DNA of 33,719 nucleotides from CAZTAR01 sp043813895 (GTDB taxonomy: Bacteria > Planctomycetota > Phycisphaerae > UBA1845 > UTPLA1), in the NCBI GenBank assembly GCA_043813895.1, contig JBDRKQ010000148.1, positions 1-33,719 on the forward strand, in the 5' to 3' direction. Below the pieces are notes generated by a model. That model was not told the DNA's origin. It searched no databases and was given only the letters and a program-made list of their open reading frames with translations. Positions 8,258-17,725 of the stretch are shown here, piece by piece; position 1 is the stretch's first letter, and every line of letters begins with the position of its first letter. Both the position numbers and the translations under genes were made by a program.

Positions 8258-9034
8258 TTACAGCGACTGGTGCGGCGTACGGCGAGATTCCTGCCGCTGC
8301 AATCCGTTGACGAATTCGGCAACGTCCGCCACGGAAGCGTGGCCGGGCAGGTGGTGTTCCAGGCCGACAAACTGAAAACCCATCCCCAGCCTATCCGACC
8401 CGGTCAGACAGCAATGGCGGTACTGTGCCTCGGCGAGGATCGTCTTCGCGCCTTGTTGCATGGTGAGCTCGACTCCGACGTTCTCACCCACCGTCAGACG
8501 GGGGTTCTGATCCTCTCGGACGATCACCAGGATGCCGCCCGCGGAGACGTTGCCCAGCCTCCCCGAACACACGGGCCAGGAGGGTTCACCTGGCGTGGGG
8601 GGCCCCCCTTCCCAGATTTTCACCGCGATGAACACGTCGGGCGGCACGGTGATACGCTGGTAGGCCCGGCGCTGCAGCTCCCTGAGACGGTCGGCAACTC
8701 GCACAAGCAGCGTGTCTTCGGATTGGCCGTCGGCTGTGGGCTCTTGTCGACGCATCACGACGTGGCCCAGGAAGATGCACTTCTTGTGTCCCCTGCGGAA
8801 AGCGATGCCGAGTTGCTGCCCCGGCGCTACCTCCGGCTGCGGATCCGCCAGGCATGGCAAAGGAAACGCGATCTGCACCAACTGCTCTTCCGGGCTGAAG
8901 CGAATGAAACGCGAGCGCGTGTTGAACCAGCGTCCCTGGCTTTGCAGCGAAACCGTGAGGGCGACCTGCCGCCCGGCGGCCCAATCCAGCACTGTCCGGC
9001 TGGTGGATTCGTTCAGGGTCGCGGCACGCGTCAT
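8258..9034 (-). CDS. PilZ-domain protein (second of a pair)
   Basis: 258 residues. The C-terminal part carries the PilZ c-di-GMP signature: RRAYQR (an RxxxR motif, about residue 117) followed by NVSAGG (an (D/N)xSxxG motif, about residue 164). The N-terminal 110 residues form a YcgR-N-like beta domain. Such proteins bind cyclic di-GMP in the cytoplasm and act on motility, adhesion or polysaccharide export. The ATG at 9034 overlaps the stop of the preceding PilZ gene (ATGA), with GGAAG about 8 bp upstream, so the two are translationally coupled. The target is unknown. Confidence 0.8.
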   Translation of the reverse strand: MTRAATLNESTSRTVLDWAAGRQVALTVSLQSQGRWFNTRSRFIRFSPEEQLVQIAFPLPCLADPQPEVAPGQQLGIAFRRGHKKCIFLGHVVMRRQEPTADGQSEDTLLVRVADRLRELQRRAYQRITVPPDVFIAVKIWEGGPPTPGEPSWPVCSGRLGNVSAGGILVIVREDQNPRLTVGENVGVELTMQQGAKTILAEAQYRHCCLTGSDRLGMGFQFVGLEHHLPGHASVADVAEFVNGLQRQESRRTPHQSL

Positions 9035-9738
9035 ACACAGGCTTCCGCGGTTGGTCTGACTCCGGGGGATTCGTGAAGGGCCTCTCGCAGGGCATCCAGT
9101 TGGCCGGCGATATCGGGCGTCTGCAAGAACTGCAACCCGATGATCGTACAGCCATCACTACCGGGGACCTTGTTCATCACCGTCGCCTGCAAGTGGAAGG
9201 GCTCGCTCCTGCCGGGAAGATCGAAAGATGCCTGAAGCAGGCTGTCTGTTTCGATCGCCTTGGCGGAAAGCTCGTCCACACGGCACGCGAGCCCGTCCGC
9301 GCTCACGTTCAGCATGGCAGCAAGATGCCGGTGTGTTACGCCGCCGTGCGGCCACTGCAAGTCCACGCGCGAAGACGGCGCCAGCATGGCCCTCAGGAAC
9401 CTGCGTCGTTCAATCACCGCGATTACCCCCGGGCGCGAGATCGCCAGCACACGAGACTTGCCCCAACGGGGAGCGCTGTTGATGGTCGTTGAGAAGATAT
9501 ACCGCTGCTCGGAGAAGACTTGGGTCTCGCACGGCGCACCGATCAAGCTGTCGATGGGAACAGGCAGGCGCCCGGTTACCTCGATGAGCAGGGCCGCCTC
9601 GTCGCCCGAGATCAGAAAACCGTTGACAGTTGTGCCGGCAAAGGCCGCCCCGCTGAGTACGACCTGCGCCTGGGTCCGCGTCGCGGTGTCCATGGCGCGT
9701 TGGGAAGCGTCTCGATCAAGTTTGACTGATCTGATCAT
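9031..9738 (-). CDS. PilZ-domain protein (first of a pair)
   Basis: About 235 residues from ATG at 9738; an upstream start at 9810 is possible but adds only low-complexity residues. The layout matches its neighbour: an N-terminal beta-rich region, then ERRRFLRAML (RxxxR) and NVSADG ((D/N)xSxxG), the cyclic di-GMP binding motifs of the PilZ family. The product is probably cytoplasmic. The two proteins are divergent in sequence but share their architecture, so an old tandem duplication is likely. Its stop overlaps the start of the next PilZ gene. Confidence 0.8.
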   Translation of the reverse strand: MIRSVKLDRDASQRAMDTATRTQAQVVLSGAAFAGTTVNGFLISGDEAALLIEVTGRLPVPIDSLIGAPCETQVFSEQRYIFSTTINSAPRWGKSRVLAISRPGVIAVIERRRFLRAMLAPSSRVDLQWPHGGVTHRHLAAMLNVSADGLACRVDELSAKAIETDSLLQASFDLPGRSEPFHLQATVMNKVPGSDGCTIIGLQFLQTPDIAGQLDALREALHESPGVRPTAEACV

Positions 9739-10045
9739 CAGAGTCCAAGCCTCGTGTATCGACCTTGTCCCACGAAGCGGTCTCCCGGGCCGCTGCTCGC
9801 CGCCTCGCAACCGGTAGGCTATCGGGCCTTACGCGGGTCGCACCTCGCTCGCCCGGCCGCGGACGGCACCGATGACGCGCTTTGTCCTCGGTCCATTCCA
9901 GCGATGACTTGAAGTCTCACCTGCCGATCGGACTCGGCCCTTGAGAGGGCGGTTCTCCGTCCCTGGAAGACGCAGAGCACCCACGCCGTTCGAGGATCCC
10001 TCGAGGCTGGCCTGGTGCGTTATCACACGCGTTCTTTTGGGATAC

Positions 10046-10100
10046 TGGTACGACAAAGTTCCACTTTGTCGTACCAGGTGAGCAAAGAGGATCTTTGCTC
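10046..10100. repeat. two tandem REP-like hairpins with TCC and GGA loops
   Basis: TGGTACGACAAAGT (10046-10059), loop TCC, ACTTTGTCGTACCA (10063-10076) is a perfect 14-bp stem. Directly after it GAGCAAAGA, loop GGA, TCTTTGCTC (10080-10100) is a perfect 9-bp stem. The loops are complementary to each other. They lie just past the hflX stop, in the 388-bp gap before the PilZ pair. No T-run follows on the minus strand, so a REP-type element is more likely than a simple terminator. Nothing else was recognised in this gap. Confidence 0.65.
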
Positions 10101-10126
10101 TACCCGAGACAACTAAGTTGACGGGC

Positions 10127-11449
10127 TCAGGATTCGACAACGGTGGCGCCAAGATCGACGACACGCTGAACTTCCCCGGAGGGCAGGCGGATATGCAACC
10201 GGACGCGATCCCCGTCGTAGTCCTGTCCGAGAATACTGCCGTGCCGCTGAACGTAAGCAATGAGCTTCCCGTTCGCGCTGTCGGCCTCGACTGTCAGCGT
10301 AGTGAAAGCCCGGCGGACCTGATCGATGACAACCTGTTTGAGGCGGTCAAGCCCTTCACCGGTGGTGGCGGAGGTCTCGACCACGTCCGGCAAGCGAATC
10401 CGCAAATAGTGCGCCGCGGAATCGTCGCGGACCAAGTCGGCCTTGTTCAACACGTTCACAACAGGTATGTCGCAACAGCCGAGTTGATCGAGGACATCCG
10501 TCACGGCCGTCACCTGCGCTGCGGCATCCGCGCCGGCCGCATCGATGACATGGAGCAGCAAGTCGGAGTGAATCGTCTCTTCGAGCGTGGCACGAAACGA
10601 GGCAACAAGATGGTGGGGAAGGTTGCGGACAAACCCCACGGTGTCCGATAAGAGAACCGTCAGGCCGCCACCGAGATCCCATCGCCGGGTCTTCGTATCC
10701 AGCGTGGCAAAGAGCTTGTCGGCCACAAACGCGCTTGCGCCGGTCAGCGCGTTCATCAAGGTGCTCTTGCCTGCGTTCGTATAACCCACAAGCCCGATTG
10801 TGAAGAAGTCGCGTCGCGACCGGACCTCGCGGAGCTTTCGCTTGTCGATATCGGCGAGTTGCTTCTTGAGGAGCGAGACTCGCTTCTGAACCAGCCGGCG
10901 GTCAATCTCGATCTGCGTTTCGCCGGGGCCTCGCGTACCGATGCCGCCGACCGCGCCGGCGGTGGTGCCGCCTCCGGCGCCCGCGATTCGCTCCAGGTGG
11001 GTCCACATTCCGCGCAGACGCGGGGCGGTGTATTCGAGTTGGGCAAGCTCCACCTGAAGGCGTGCGGCGGCCGTTCTTGCCCGACTGGCGAAGATATCGA
11101 GTATCAGCTCGGTGCGGTCAATCACGCGGCACTGCACGGCTTTTTCCACTTCGCGGATTTGCGACGGGGAGAGATCGTCGTCGAAGATGATGACGTCGGC
11201 CTGCTTCTGTGCCACGTAGTCGGCGAGTTGGGCGACCTTGCCCCGGCCGATGTAAGTGGCCGCGCAGATTCTGGCCCGGCGCTGAATCATGCGGCCCGAA
11301 ACCACGGCGCCTGCAGCCTCGGTCAGCAACGCCAATTCCGCCACGGGATCGTAGCGTGTCCCGGCGGCCTCCCGACCCGGCAGCAGCAACCCGACGAGCA
11401 CCGCCTTTTCGGCCCGAACCGTGTTGTTGATGCGATTCGCGTCTTTCAA
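10127..11449 (-). CDS. hflX: GTPase HflX
   Basis: HflX is a ribosome-associated GTPase that splits or rescues stalled ribosomes. 440 residues, normal for the family. Seen: N-terminal HflX domain with YIGRGKV and IIFDDDLSPSQ, a coiled-coil middle with the hallmark GGIGTRGPGETQIEIDRR (about 167-184), then the G domain: G1 GYTNAGKST (about 219-227), G3 DTVGF, G4 NKADL, G5 SATTGEG. The start is TTG at 11449; an in-frame TAA lies only seven codons further upstream and no ATG lies between them, so the unusual start codon is well supported although its ribosome site is weak. It appears to be a single gene. Confidence 0.95.
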   Translation of the reverse strand: MKDANRINNTVRAEKAVLVGLLLPGREAAGTRYDPVAELALLTEAAGAVVSGRMIQRRARICAATYIGRGKVAQLADYVAQKQADVIIFDDDLSPSQIREVEKAVQCRVIDRTELILDIFASRARTAAARLQVELAQLEYTAPRLRGMWTHLERIAGAGGGTTAGAVGGIGTRGPGETQIEIDRRLVQKRVSLLKKQLADIDKRKLREVRSRRDFFTIGLVGYTNAGKSTLMNALTGASAFVADKLFATLDTKTRRWDLGGGLTVLLSDTVGFVRNLPHHLVASFRATLEETIHSDLLLHVIDAAGADAAAQVTAVTDVLDQLGCCDIPVVNVLNKADLVRDDSAAHYLRIRLPDVVETSATTGEGLDRLKQVVIDQVRRAFTTLTVEADSANGKLIAYVQRHGSILGQDYDGDRVRLHIRLPSGEVQRVVDLGATVVES

Positions 11450-11552
11450 TTCGTCTTCATGCCGGCGTTAGTATGACATCGCTGGAAAGCACCTCTTGGA
11501 CCGCAGGTTTCCGGTCTGCGCGGTCGAGGAGCCGTGGACTTCCGCACTGGAG

Positions 11553-11642
11553 GAGCCGCGGACTTGAGTCCGCGCGGTGGTTTTCTGCGCGAAGACGCCC
11601 GCATCTTCTCGGACGGCCGCGCGGGCTGAAGGCCCGCGGCTC
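11553..11642. repeat. dispersed palindromic repeat, copy A (90 bp)
   Basis: Both ends read GAGCCGCGG inwards, with inner hairpins GCGGACTTGAGTCCGC and GCGGGCTGAAGGCCCGC flanking a spacer that contains GCGCGAAGACGCCCGCATC. A second copy lies at 18080-18167 in the opposite orientation and is almost identical. A partial, decayed half unit (GAGGAGCCGTGGACTTCCGC) begins at 11526. The element fills the gap between hflX and the malic enzyme gene; no gene is seen there. Confidence 0.75.
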
Positions 11643-11692
11643 TTCTATCCAAAGGCGGCTCTTCTGTTTGAAAGCGATCCCGCGCTGTCACA

Positions 11693-13948
11693 TTAGAGCG
11701 TTCCGTCGAGACTCTCGATCACCGTAATTGAGGTCGCGTAGATGACCTCGTCCACATCGCAGGATGGGTGCAACACGTTTATCGGCTTGCTCAAGCCCAG
11801 CGTCAGCGGGCCGATCGACTCGGCGCCGCCGATGCGGAAGAGCAGCTTGGACGCCGCGTTGCCTGATGCCATGTTGGGGAAGATCAGCACGTTCGCCTTG
11901 CCCCCCAACTTGCAGAACGGGAAGTTACTCTCCTGGATGTCGGGACAGACGGCGGTATCCGCCTGCATCTCGCCCTCGATGCACAAGTCCGGTTCGCGGT
12001 CCCGTGCGATCTCCACGGCGCGGCGGGCACGATCCGTCTCAGGTGTACGGACGCTGCCGAAGTTGCTGTACGAGAGCATCGCGACGCGCGGCGTATAGTT
12101 GAAGAACTTGGCTGCGCCGGCAGCCATGATCGCCGTCTCAGCGAGGTCTTCCGGCGTGGATTCGATCTGCGCGGTGCAGTCCGCGAGGAAGAACACGTCC
12201 GTCTTCGTCAGTATCACGAAGAGGCCGGAGACGCGGCGGACGCCTTCGCGCATCGGGATGACGTCCAGGAGGGCCTTCAAGACGAAGGGCGTAGTCCGGC
12301 TGATGCCGGCGACCATGCCGTCCACGAGTCCCAGGTCAAGCATCAGCGCGCCAAACCAGTCCGGTCGGCCGGCATAATACCAGGCATCGGGCCACGTGAT
12401 GCCCTTGCGCTTGCGCTTCTCGTAGAAGTGCTTGGCCAGCCTCTCACGATCCGGATAGTGCACCGGATAGACGATCTCGGCATCGCCCAGGTTGACGCCG
12501 AGTTCCTCGGCAGTCTTCCGGATGACCTCCGGATTGCCAAGCAGCACGGGCCTTGCAAGCTTCTCGTCCAGCAGGATCGGGACGGCGCGGATGACCCGCT
12601 CGTGCTCACCGTCGGAAAAGAGGATGCGCCTGTCAGTCTTCCTGGAGCGATTTCGGATTTGCCGCATGAACTCCTGCGACCGGGAAAGCGACGACTCGAG
12701 ACGCTCGCGATAGGCCTGCGGGTCCGCCAGCGGAAGTCGGGCCACGCCGGTCTTGACGGCCGCCTCGGCCACGGCCGAGGATTCCCACGTCAGAACGCGC
12801 GGGTCAAACGGCTTGGGGATGATGTACTCCGGGCCGAACTGGAGCCGCTTCAGGCCGTACGCGCGAAGGACCGAATCCGGCACGTCCTCCCGTGCCAGCT
12901 CCGCCAGGGCGTAGCAGGCGGCGAGCTTCATCTCCTCATTGATCTTCCTCGCCCGAACGTCCAGCGCGCCGCGGAAGATGAACGGGAACCCGAGAACATT
13001 GTTGACCTGGTTCGGGTAGTCGCTCCGACCGGTCGCGACGATCGCATCGGGCCGGGCTTCGATCGCGACCTCGGGGAGGATCTCGGGCGTCGGGTTTGCC
13101 ATGGCGAAAATCATCGGCTTGGGCGCCATCGTCTTGACCATCTCGGCGCTCACCAAGCCGGCGACGGAAACACCGGAGAACACATCCGCGTCCTTCAGGG
13201 CATCGGCGATGGTCCTGGCACTGGTGTCAACCGCGAACTCCGCCTTGATAGGCGTCATGCCTTCTTTCCGCCCCTTGTAGATGACGCCTTTCGAATCGGT
13301 CAGGATGAGATTCTCCGGCCGCACGCCCAGCGTGATGTAGAACTTCGCGCATGCGGTGCCCGCGGCCCCGGCGCCGCTCATGACGACGCGGACATCCTCG
13401 AGCTTCTTGCCTTGCAGCAGGCAGCCGTTGATCAGAGCGGCGCCTGATATGATCGCCGTGCCATGCTGATCGTCATGGAAGACGGGAATGTCCATCAACT
13501 CCTGACATCGTTTTTCGATGTAGAAGCACTCCGGCGCCTTAATGTCTTCGAGATTGATCCCGCCGAATGTGGGTTCCAGACGAACGACTGTTTCGATCAA
13601 CTCGTCTGGATCCAGCGTGTTGACCTCCAAATCGAAGACATTGATTCCGGCGAACCGCTTGAACAGCACGCCCTTGCCTTCCATCACGGGCTTGCCGGCG
13701 AGGGCGCCGATGTTTCCGAGACCGAGGACGGCGGTCCCGTTCGATATGACCGCCACGAGGTTTCCCCGCGACGTATAATCATAAGCCTTGTCCGGATCCT
13801 TCTCGATCTCCAGGCAGGGAACGGCGACCCCGGGCGTGTACGCCAGCGACAGATCTCGCTGCGTGACACACGGCTTCGTGGCTACCACCTCTATTTTTCC
13901 CGGAATGGGAACAGAGTGGTAGCGGAGTGCTTCCTTTTCCAAATCCAT
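11693..13948 (-). CDS. maeB: NADP-type malic enzyme with phosphotransacetylase-like domain
   Basis: This enzyme oxidatively decarboxylates malate to pyruvate and CO2 with reduction of NAD(P)+. 751 residues, the normal length of the two-domain MaeB form. Seen: LAYTPGVA (catalytic Tyr region, about 35-42), ISNGTAVLGLGNIG, MEGKGVLFKRFAGI, the metal-site DDQHGTAI (about 160), a nucleotide fold GAGAAGTACAKF, and from about residue 430 a phosphate acetyltransferase-like domain, which in relatives is regulatory and binds acetyl-CoA. The ATG at 13948 has GGAG about 8 bp upstream. It lies downstream of the pyruvate:ferredoxin oxidoreductase gene on the same strand, so it could feed that enzyme pyruvate. 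Cofactor preference cannot be decided from sequence alone. Confidence 0.93.
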   Translation of the reverse strand: MDLEKEALRYHSVPIPGKIEVVATKPCVTQRDLSLAYTPGVAVPCLEIEKDPDKAYDYTSRGNLVAVISNGTAVLGLGNIGALAGKPVMEGKGVLFKRFAGINVFDLEVNTLDPDELIETVVRLEPTFGGINLEDIKAPECFYIEKRCQELMDIPVFHDDQHGTAIISGAALINGCLLQGKKLEDVRVVMSGAGAAGTACAKFYITLGVRPENLILTDSKGVIYKGRKEGMTPIKAEFAVDTSARTIADALKDADVFSGVSVAGLVSAEMVKTMAPKPMIFAMANPTPEILPEVAIEARPDAIVATGRSDYPNQVNNVLGFPFIFRGALDVRARKINEEMKLAACYALAELAREDVPDSVLRAYGLKRLQFGPEYIIPKPFDPRVLTWESSAVAEAAVKTGVARLPLADPQAYRERLESSLSRSQEFMRQIRNRSRKTDRRILFSDGEHERVIRAVPILLDEKLARPVLLGNPEVIRKTAEELGVNLGDAEIVYPVHYPDRERLAKHFYEKRKRKGITWPDAWYYAGRPDWFGALMLDLGLVDGMVAGISRTTPFVLKALLDVIPMREGVRRVSGLFVILTKTDVFFLADCTAQIESTPEDLAETAIMAAGAAKFFNYTPRVAMLSYSNFGSVRTPETDRARRAVEIARDREPDLCIEGEMQADTAVCPDIQESNFPFCKLGGKANVLIFPNMASGNAASKLLFRIGGAESIGPLTLGLSKPINVLHPSCDVDEVIYATSITVIESLDGTL

Positions 13949-14115
13949 GGTGTTGCTCCGCGCGTTACGGTTGTTGGTAATCAGTTCTCAGCCTTCAGTC
14001 TGCAATTGACAGCCTGCTGTTGTTAGTCATCAGTCTTCGGAGTGGGGGTCCCGGAGGCCGTGCAAAACCACCCATCATACATCCGGCAGGCGGATTTGCA
14101 ATGAGGTTGCACATA

Positions 14116-14129
14116 GGCGGAAAACCGCC
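14116..14129 (-). terminator. weak hairpin after the pyruvate:ferredoxin oxidoreductase gene
   Basis: GGCGG AAAA CCGCC forms a short stem starting a few bases past the stop codon of the minus-strand oxidoreductase gene. The T-run after it is poor, so it may be an mRNA-end stabiliser or a weak terminator. The rest of the 186-bp gap to the malic enzyme start shows no gene. Confidence 0.3.
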
Positions 14130-14134
14130 GTTTC

Positions 14135-17100
14135 CTACGCCCCCGTCTTGTCTTCGCCGCCCTCGTCGTCCGCCGCGCGAACCGAGGCCAACTGCTCGTA
14201 CATCTTCCAACGCGATTCCACGTCATGCTGTGCCTGGACCAGGAACTCCTTCGCCGCGTCGGGCCGACTCCTCGTCAACATCTTGAAACGCATCTGCCGG
14301 TAGGCGAAATCCTCAAACGAGATCGTCGGCTTCTTCGAATCAAGCTGCAAGGGGTTCTTGCCCTGCACCGCCAAGTCGGGGTTGTAGCGGAACAGCGGGA
14401 AGTGACCGCATTGCACGGCCTGCTTCTGAATCTCCTGGCCCTTGAGCATGTTGATCCCGTGGGCAATGCAATGGCTATAGGCGATGATCAGGGATGGGCC
14501 GTGGTAGGCCTCCGCCTCCATGAACGCCCGGACGGTTTGGTTGTCATTTGCCCCCATGGCAACCTGGGCGACATAAATGCTGCCATAGGTCATGGCAAGC
14601 ATGGCAAGGTCCTTCTGGGCCTGCGGCTTGCCGCCAGCGGCAAACTTGGCAACGGCGCCGCGCGGTGTGGCCTTCGAGCATTGCCCGCCCGTGTTGGAGT
14701 AGACTTCAGTGTCCAGGACCAACACGTTGACGTTGCGACCGCTGGCCAGAACGTGGTCCAACCCGCCATAGCCGATGTCGTAGGCCCAGCCATCGCCGCC
14801 GACGATCCAGACGCTCTTCTTGACCAGCATGTCGGCGAGATCGAGCAGCCGTCGGGCCTCGTTGGAATCGACGCCCTGGAGCTTCTCCTTCATCGCGACG
14901 ACGCGCTTGCGTTGCTCCACGATGCCGGGCTCGCTCGATTGATCAGCGCTTAGCAGGCCATCGGCCAAGTCCGTGCCGATCGTGTCGGCCAGCCGAGCGA
15001 CCAGTTCACGGGCATACTCGTTGTGCTTGTCGATCGTGAGTCGATAGCCAAAACCGAATTCCGCGTTGTCTTCGAACAGCGAATTACACCATGTCGGCCC
15101 TCGACCGTCCGCGTTCTTCACCCAGGGTGCTGTTGGGAGGTTGCCGCCGTAAATGGAGGAACAGCCGGTTGCGTTTGCGATGATCGCCCGGTCGCCGAAG
15201 AGTTGCGTCATCAGCTTGAGATACGGCGTTTCGCCGCAGGCCGCACACGCCCCCGAATACTCGAACAAAGGCTGCAGGAATTGCGACCCCTTGACCGTGC
15301 CGATCTTGACCCGGTCGCGCTCGATCTCCGGCAGTGACAGGAAAAACTCGTAGCAATCCCGTTCGCTCTCGCGAAGAGGCAGTTGGGAGGCCATGTTGAT
15401 CGCCTTGATCTTCGCGTCCTTCTTGCTCTTGGCAGGACAGGCCTCGATGCACATGCCGCAGCCGGTGCAGTCCTCGGGCGCAACTTGAACCGTCATGTGC
15501 AAGCCGTCGAACTCCTTGCCGCGCGCCTTGAGCGTCTTGAACGTGGGCGGCGCCTTCTCGAGGAGCGCCGGGTCGTAGGCCTTCATGCGAATCGCCGCGT
15601 GGGGGCAGACAAACGCGCACTTACCGCACTGAATGCAGACATCCGCCTCCCACACGGGAATTTCCAGTGCGATATTGCGCTTCTCCCACTTCGTCGTATC
15701 GGTGGGAAACGTGCCGTCATTGGGCATGAGGCTGGTCGGAATGGCGTCGCCCCGCCCCGCGATGATCTCGCCGATCACGTTCCTGACGAATGCCGGCGCG
15801 TGCTCGGGTACCGGCGGCGGGACCTCAAGCGTGCCGGTCGCCTCGGGAGGAACCGGAATCTCGTACAGATTGGCCAGGGTCTGATCCACCGCGACCCAGT
15901 TCTTCTGAACGACCTCCTCACCCTTCGCGATATAGCTCTTCTTGATCGCGTTCTTGATTGCCTGGATGGCCTCGTCGCGCGGCAGGACGCCCGAGATTGC
16001 GAAGAAACAGGTCTGCATGATCGTGTTGATCCGCGCGCCCATGCCGGTTTCTTTCGCAACCTCGTACGCATCGATGGCGTAGACCTTCATCTTCTTGTCG
16101 ATGATCTGCTGCTGGACGGTGCGAGGAATCCGATCCCAGGTCTCCTCCTTCGAATACGGACTGTTGAGTAGGAAGGTCGCACCCTCGATGGCGTTGGCCA
16201 GCATGTCGTAGCGCTCGAGGAACGTGAACGCATGACATGCGATGAAATTCGCCGCAGTCACGAGGTACGTCGAGTGGATCTCCGTGGGGCCGAAACGCAA
16301 GTGTGAGACCGTCACCGAACCGGCCTTCTTCGAGTCGTACACGAAGTAGCCTTGGGCGTAGTTGTCCGTGCCTTCGCCGATGATCTTGATGGAGTTCTTG
16401 TTCGCGCCGACCGTGCCGTCGGAGCCGAGCCCGTAGAACATCGCGCGGACGACATCGTCGCTCTCGATCTGGAAACTCGGATCGTAGTCCAGGCTGGAAC
16501 CGGTCACGTCTTCTTGGATACCGATCGTGAAATGGTCCTTGGGCTTGTCCTTGACCAGTTCATCGTAGACCGCCTTGACCATCGTGGGCGTGAATTCCTT
16601 CGACGACAAGCCGTATCGCCCGCCGATCACTCGGGGCGCAGCCGGCAGCGGCAAGACGCCGTTCATTTGCGCCTGAGCAATGGCCGTGATCACGTCCTTG
16701 TACAACGGCTCGCCTTCGGCGCCGGGCTCTTTCGTCCGGTCGAGGACCGCGATCGACTTGACCGTCTTGGGCAAGGCATCCAGGAACCGCTTCGAATCGA
16801 GCGGGCGGTAGAGACGCACTTTCACGAGGCCCACCTTCTCCCCCTGGGCCGTCAGATAATCCACGGTCTCGTGGACGGTCTCGATCCCCGAACCCATCAG
16901 GACGATCACGCGATCAGCATCCGGCGCCCCGACATAATCGAACAAGTGATACTGCCGGCCGGTCATGGTCGCGAACTTGTCCATCGCCGCCTGGACGATG
17001 TCGGGACACTTCGCGTAGAGGGGATTCACCGTCTCGCGGGCCTGGAAGAAGACGTCGGGATTCTGGGCGGAGCCGCGCAGGATCGGCCTGTCCGGCGTCA

Positions 17101-17725
17101 TCGCGCGCTCTCGATGGGCCTTCATCAGTTTCTCGTCGAACATTGCCCGCAGATCGTCGTGGGTGAGTTCTTCGATCTTCATGACCTCGTGCGAACTTCG
17201 GAACCCATCGAAGAAGTGTATGAAAGGTATCCGCGACTCGAACGCGGCGGTCGTCGTAACAAGGGCCAGGTCCATGATTTCCTGAATAGAGCCCGACGCC
17301 AGCAGGCCGAAGCCCGTGCTGCGGCACGCCATGACGTCGCTGTGATCGCCGAAGATGCTCAGCGCGTGCGTGGCGACCGTTCGCGCGGAGACGTGGAACA
17401 CCGTCGGGTTCAACTCTCCCGCCATCTTGAACATGGTCGGGATCATCAGCAGCAGGCCCTGGGACGCGGTGAAGGTTGTCGTCAGGGCGCCGGTTTGGGC
17501 GGCGCCGTGGACCGCCGCGACGGCCCCGCCTTCGCTCTGCATCTCACACACGAGCGGGATTGTGCCCCAGACGTTTTGCTTTCCCTCCGCCGACCACTGA
17601 TCCGCCCACTCCCCCATCCCTGATGAGGGCGTGATCGGGTAAATCGCGATCACCTCGTTCAGGCCGTGCGCGACGTAGGCAGCGGCCTGCGTTCCGTCAA
17701 TTGTGACCATGCGACGTTGGCTCAT
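14135..17725 (-). CDS. nifJ: pyruvate:ferredoxin (flavodoxin) oxidoreductase, single chain
   Basis: A homodimeric, oxygen-sensitive enzyme that converts pyruvate and CoA to acetyl-CoA, CO2 and reduced ferredoxin. 1196 residues from ATG at 17725, with GGAG 11 bp upstream; a longer frame to 18073 adds non-coding-like residues that run up to a repeat. Seen: N-terminal pyruvate-binding domain starting MVTIDGTQAAAYVAH with YPITPSSGMGEWAD, a gamma-type domain (about 410-600), two [4Fe-4S] motifs CIQCGKCAFVCPH (about 695) and CTGCGMCIEACP (about 752), the linker GACAACGETPYLKLM, and the thiamine diphosphate site GGDGWAYDIGYGGLDH (about 975) with SNTGGQCSKATP. All domains are intact. Its place between hypB and malic enzyme suggests fermentative pyruvate use coupled to hydrogen metabolism (inference). 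Confidence 0.96.
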   Translation of the reverse strand: MSQRRMVTIDGTQAAAYVAHGLNEVIAIYPITPSSGMGEWADQWSAEGKQNVWGTIPLVCEMQSEGGAVAAVHGAAQTGALTTTFTASQGLLLMIPTMFKMAGELNPTVFHVSARTVATHALSIFGDHSDVMACRSTGFGLLASGSIQEIMDLALVTTTAAFESRIPFIHFFDGFRSSHEVMKIEELTHDDLRAMFDEKLMKAHRERAMTPDRPILRGSAQNPDVFFQARETVNPLYAKCPDIVQAAMDKFATMTGRQYHLFDYVGAPDADRVIVLMGSGIETVHETVDYLTAQGEKVGLVKVRLYRPLDSKRFLDALPKTVKSIAVLDRTKEPGAEGEPLYKDVITAIAQAQMNGVLPLPAAPRVIGGRYGLSSKEFTPTMVKAVYDELVKDKPKDHFTIGIQEDVTGSSLDYDPSFQIESDDVVRAMFYGLGSDGTVGANKNSIKIIGEGTDNYAQGYFVYDSKKAGSVTVSHLRFGPTEIHSTYLVTAANFIACHAFTFLERYDMLANAIEGATFLLNSPYSKEETWDRIPRTVQQQIIDKKMKVYAIDAYEVAKETGMGARINTIMQTCFFAISGVLPRDEAIQAIKNAIKKSYIAKGEEVVQKNWVAVDQTLANLYEIPVPPEATGTLEVPPPVPEHAPAFVRNVIGEIIAGRGDAIPTSLMPNDGTFPTDTTKWEKRNIALEIPVWEADVCIQCGKCAFVCPHAAIRMKAYDPALLEKAPPTFKTLKARGKEFDGLHMTVQVAPEDCTGCGMCIEACPAKSKKDAKIKAINMASQLPLRESERDCYEFFLSLPEIERDRVKIGTVKGSQFLQPLFEYSGACAACGETPYLKLMTQLFGDRAIIANATGCSSIYGGNLPTAPWVKNADGRGPTWCNSLFEDNAEFGFGYRLTIDKHNEYARELVARLADTIGTDLADGLLSADQSSEPGIVEQRKRVVAMKEKLQGVDSNEARRLLDLADMLVKKSVWIVGGDGWAYDIGYGGLDHVLASGRNVNVLVLDTEVYSNTGGQCSKATPRGAVAKFAAGGKPQAQKDLAMLAMTYGSIYVAQVAMGANDNQTVRAFMEAEAYHGPSLIIAYSHCIAHGINMLKGQEIQKQAVQCGHFPLFRYNPDLAVQGKNPLQLDSKKPTISFEDFAYRQMRFKMLTRSRPDAAKEFLVQAQHDVESRWKMYEQLASVRAADDEGGEDKTGA

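Noticed and set aside
7774..8370. Full 198-codon minus-strand ORF
   Set aside because: The N-terminal part overlaps the PilZ gene and the candidate RNA and reads as shadow; only the last 51 codons are kept as a possible gene.
8087..9076. Plus-strand ORF of 329 codons opposite the PilZ genes
   Set aside because: Antisense shadow; both minus frames have PilZ motifs and overlapping start/stop.
10046..10100. Rho-independent terminator for hflX
   Set aside because: The stems are strong but no T-run follows on the minus strand; classed as a REP-like repeat instead.
9829..10260. Minus-strand ORF of 143 codons between hflX and the PilZ pair
   Set aside because: It overlaps the hflX 3' end out of frame, crosses the hairpin repeats and has no recognisable features.
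12428..13447. Plus-strand ORF of 339 codons opposite maeB
   Set aside because: Antisense shadow of the malic enzyme frame.
16352..17623. Plus-strand ORF of 423 codons opposite the pyruvate:ferredoxin oxidoreductase gene
   Set aside because: Antisense shadow; length alone is not evidence in GC-rich DNA.
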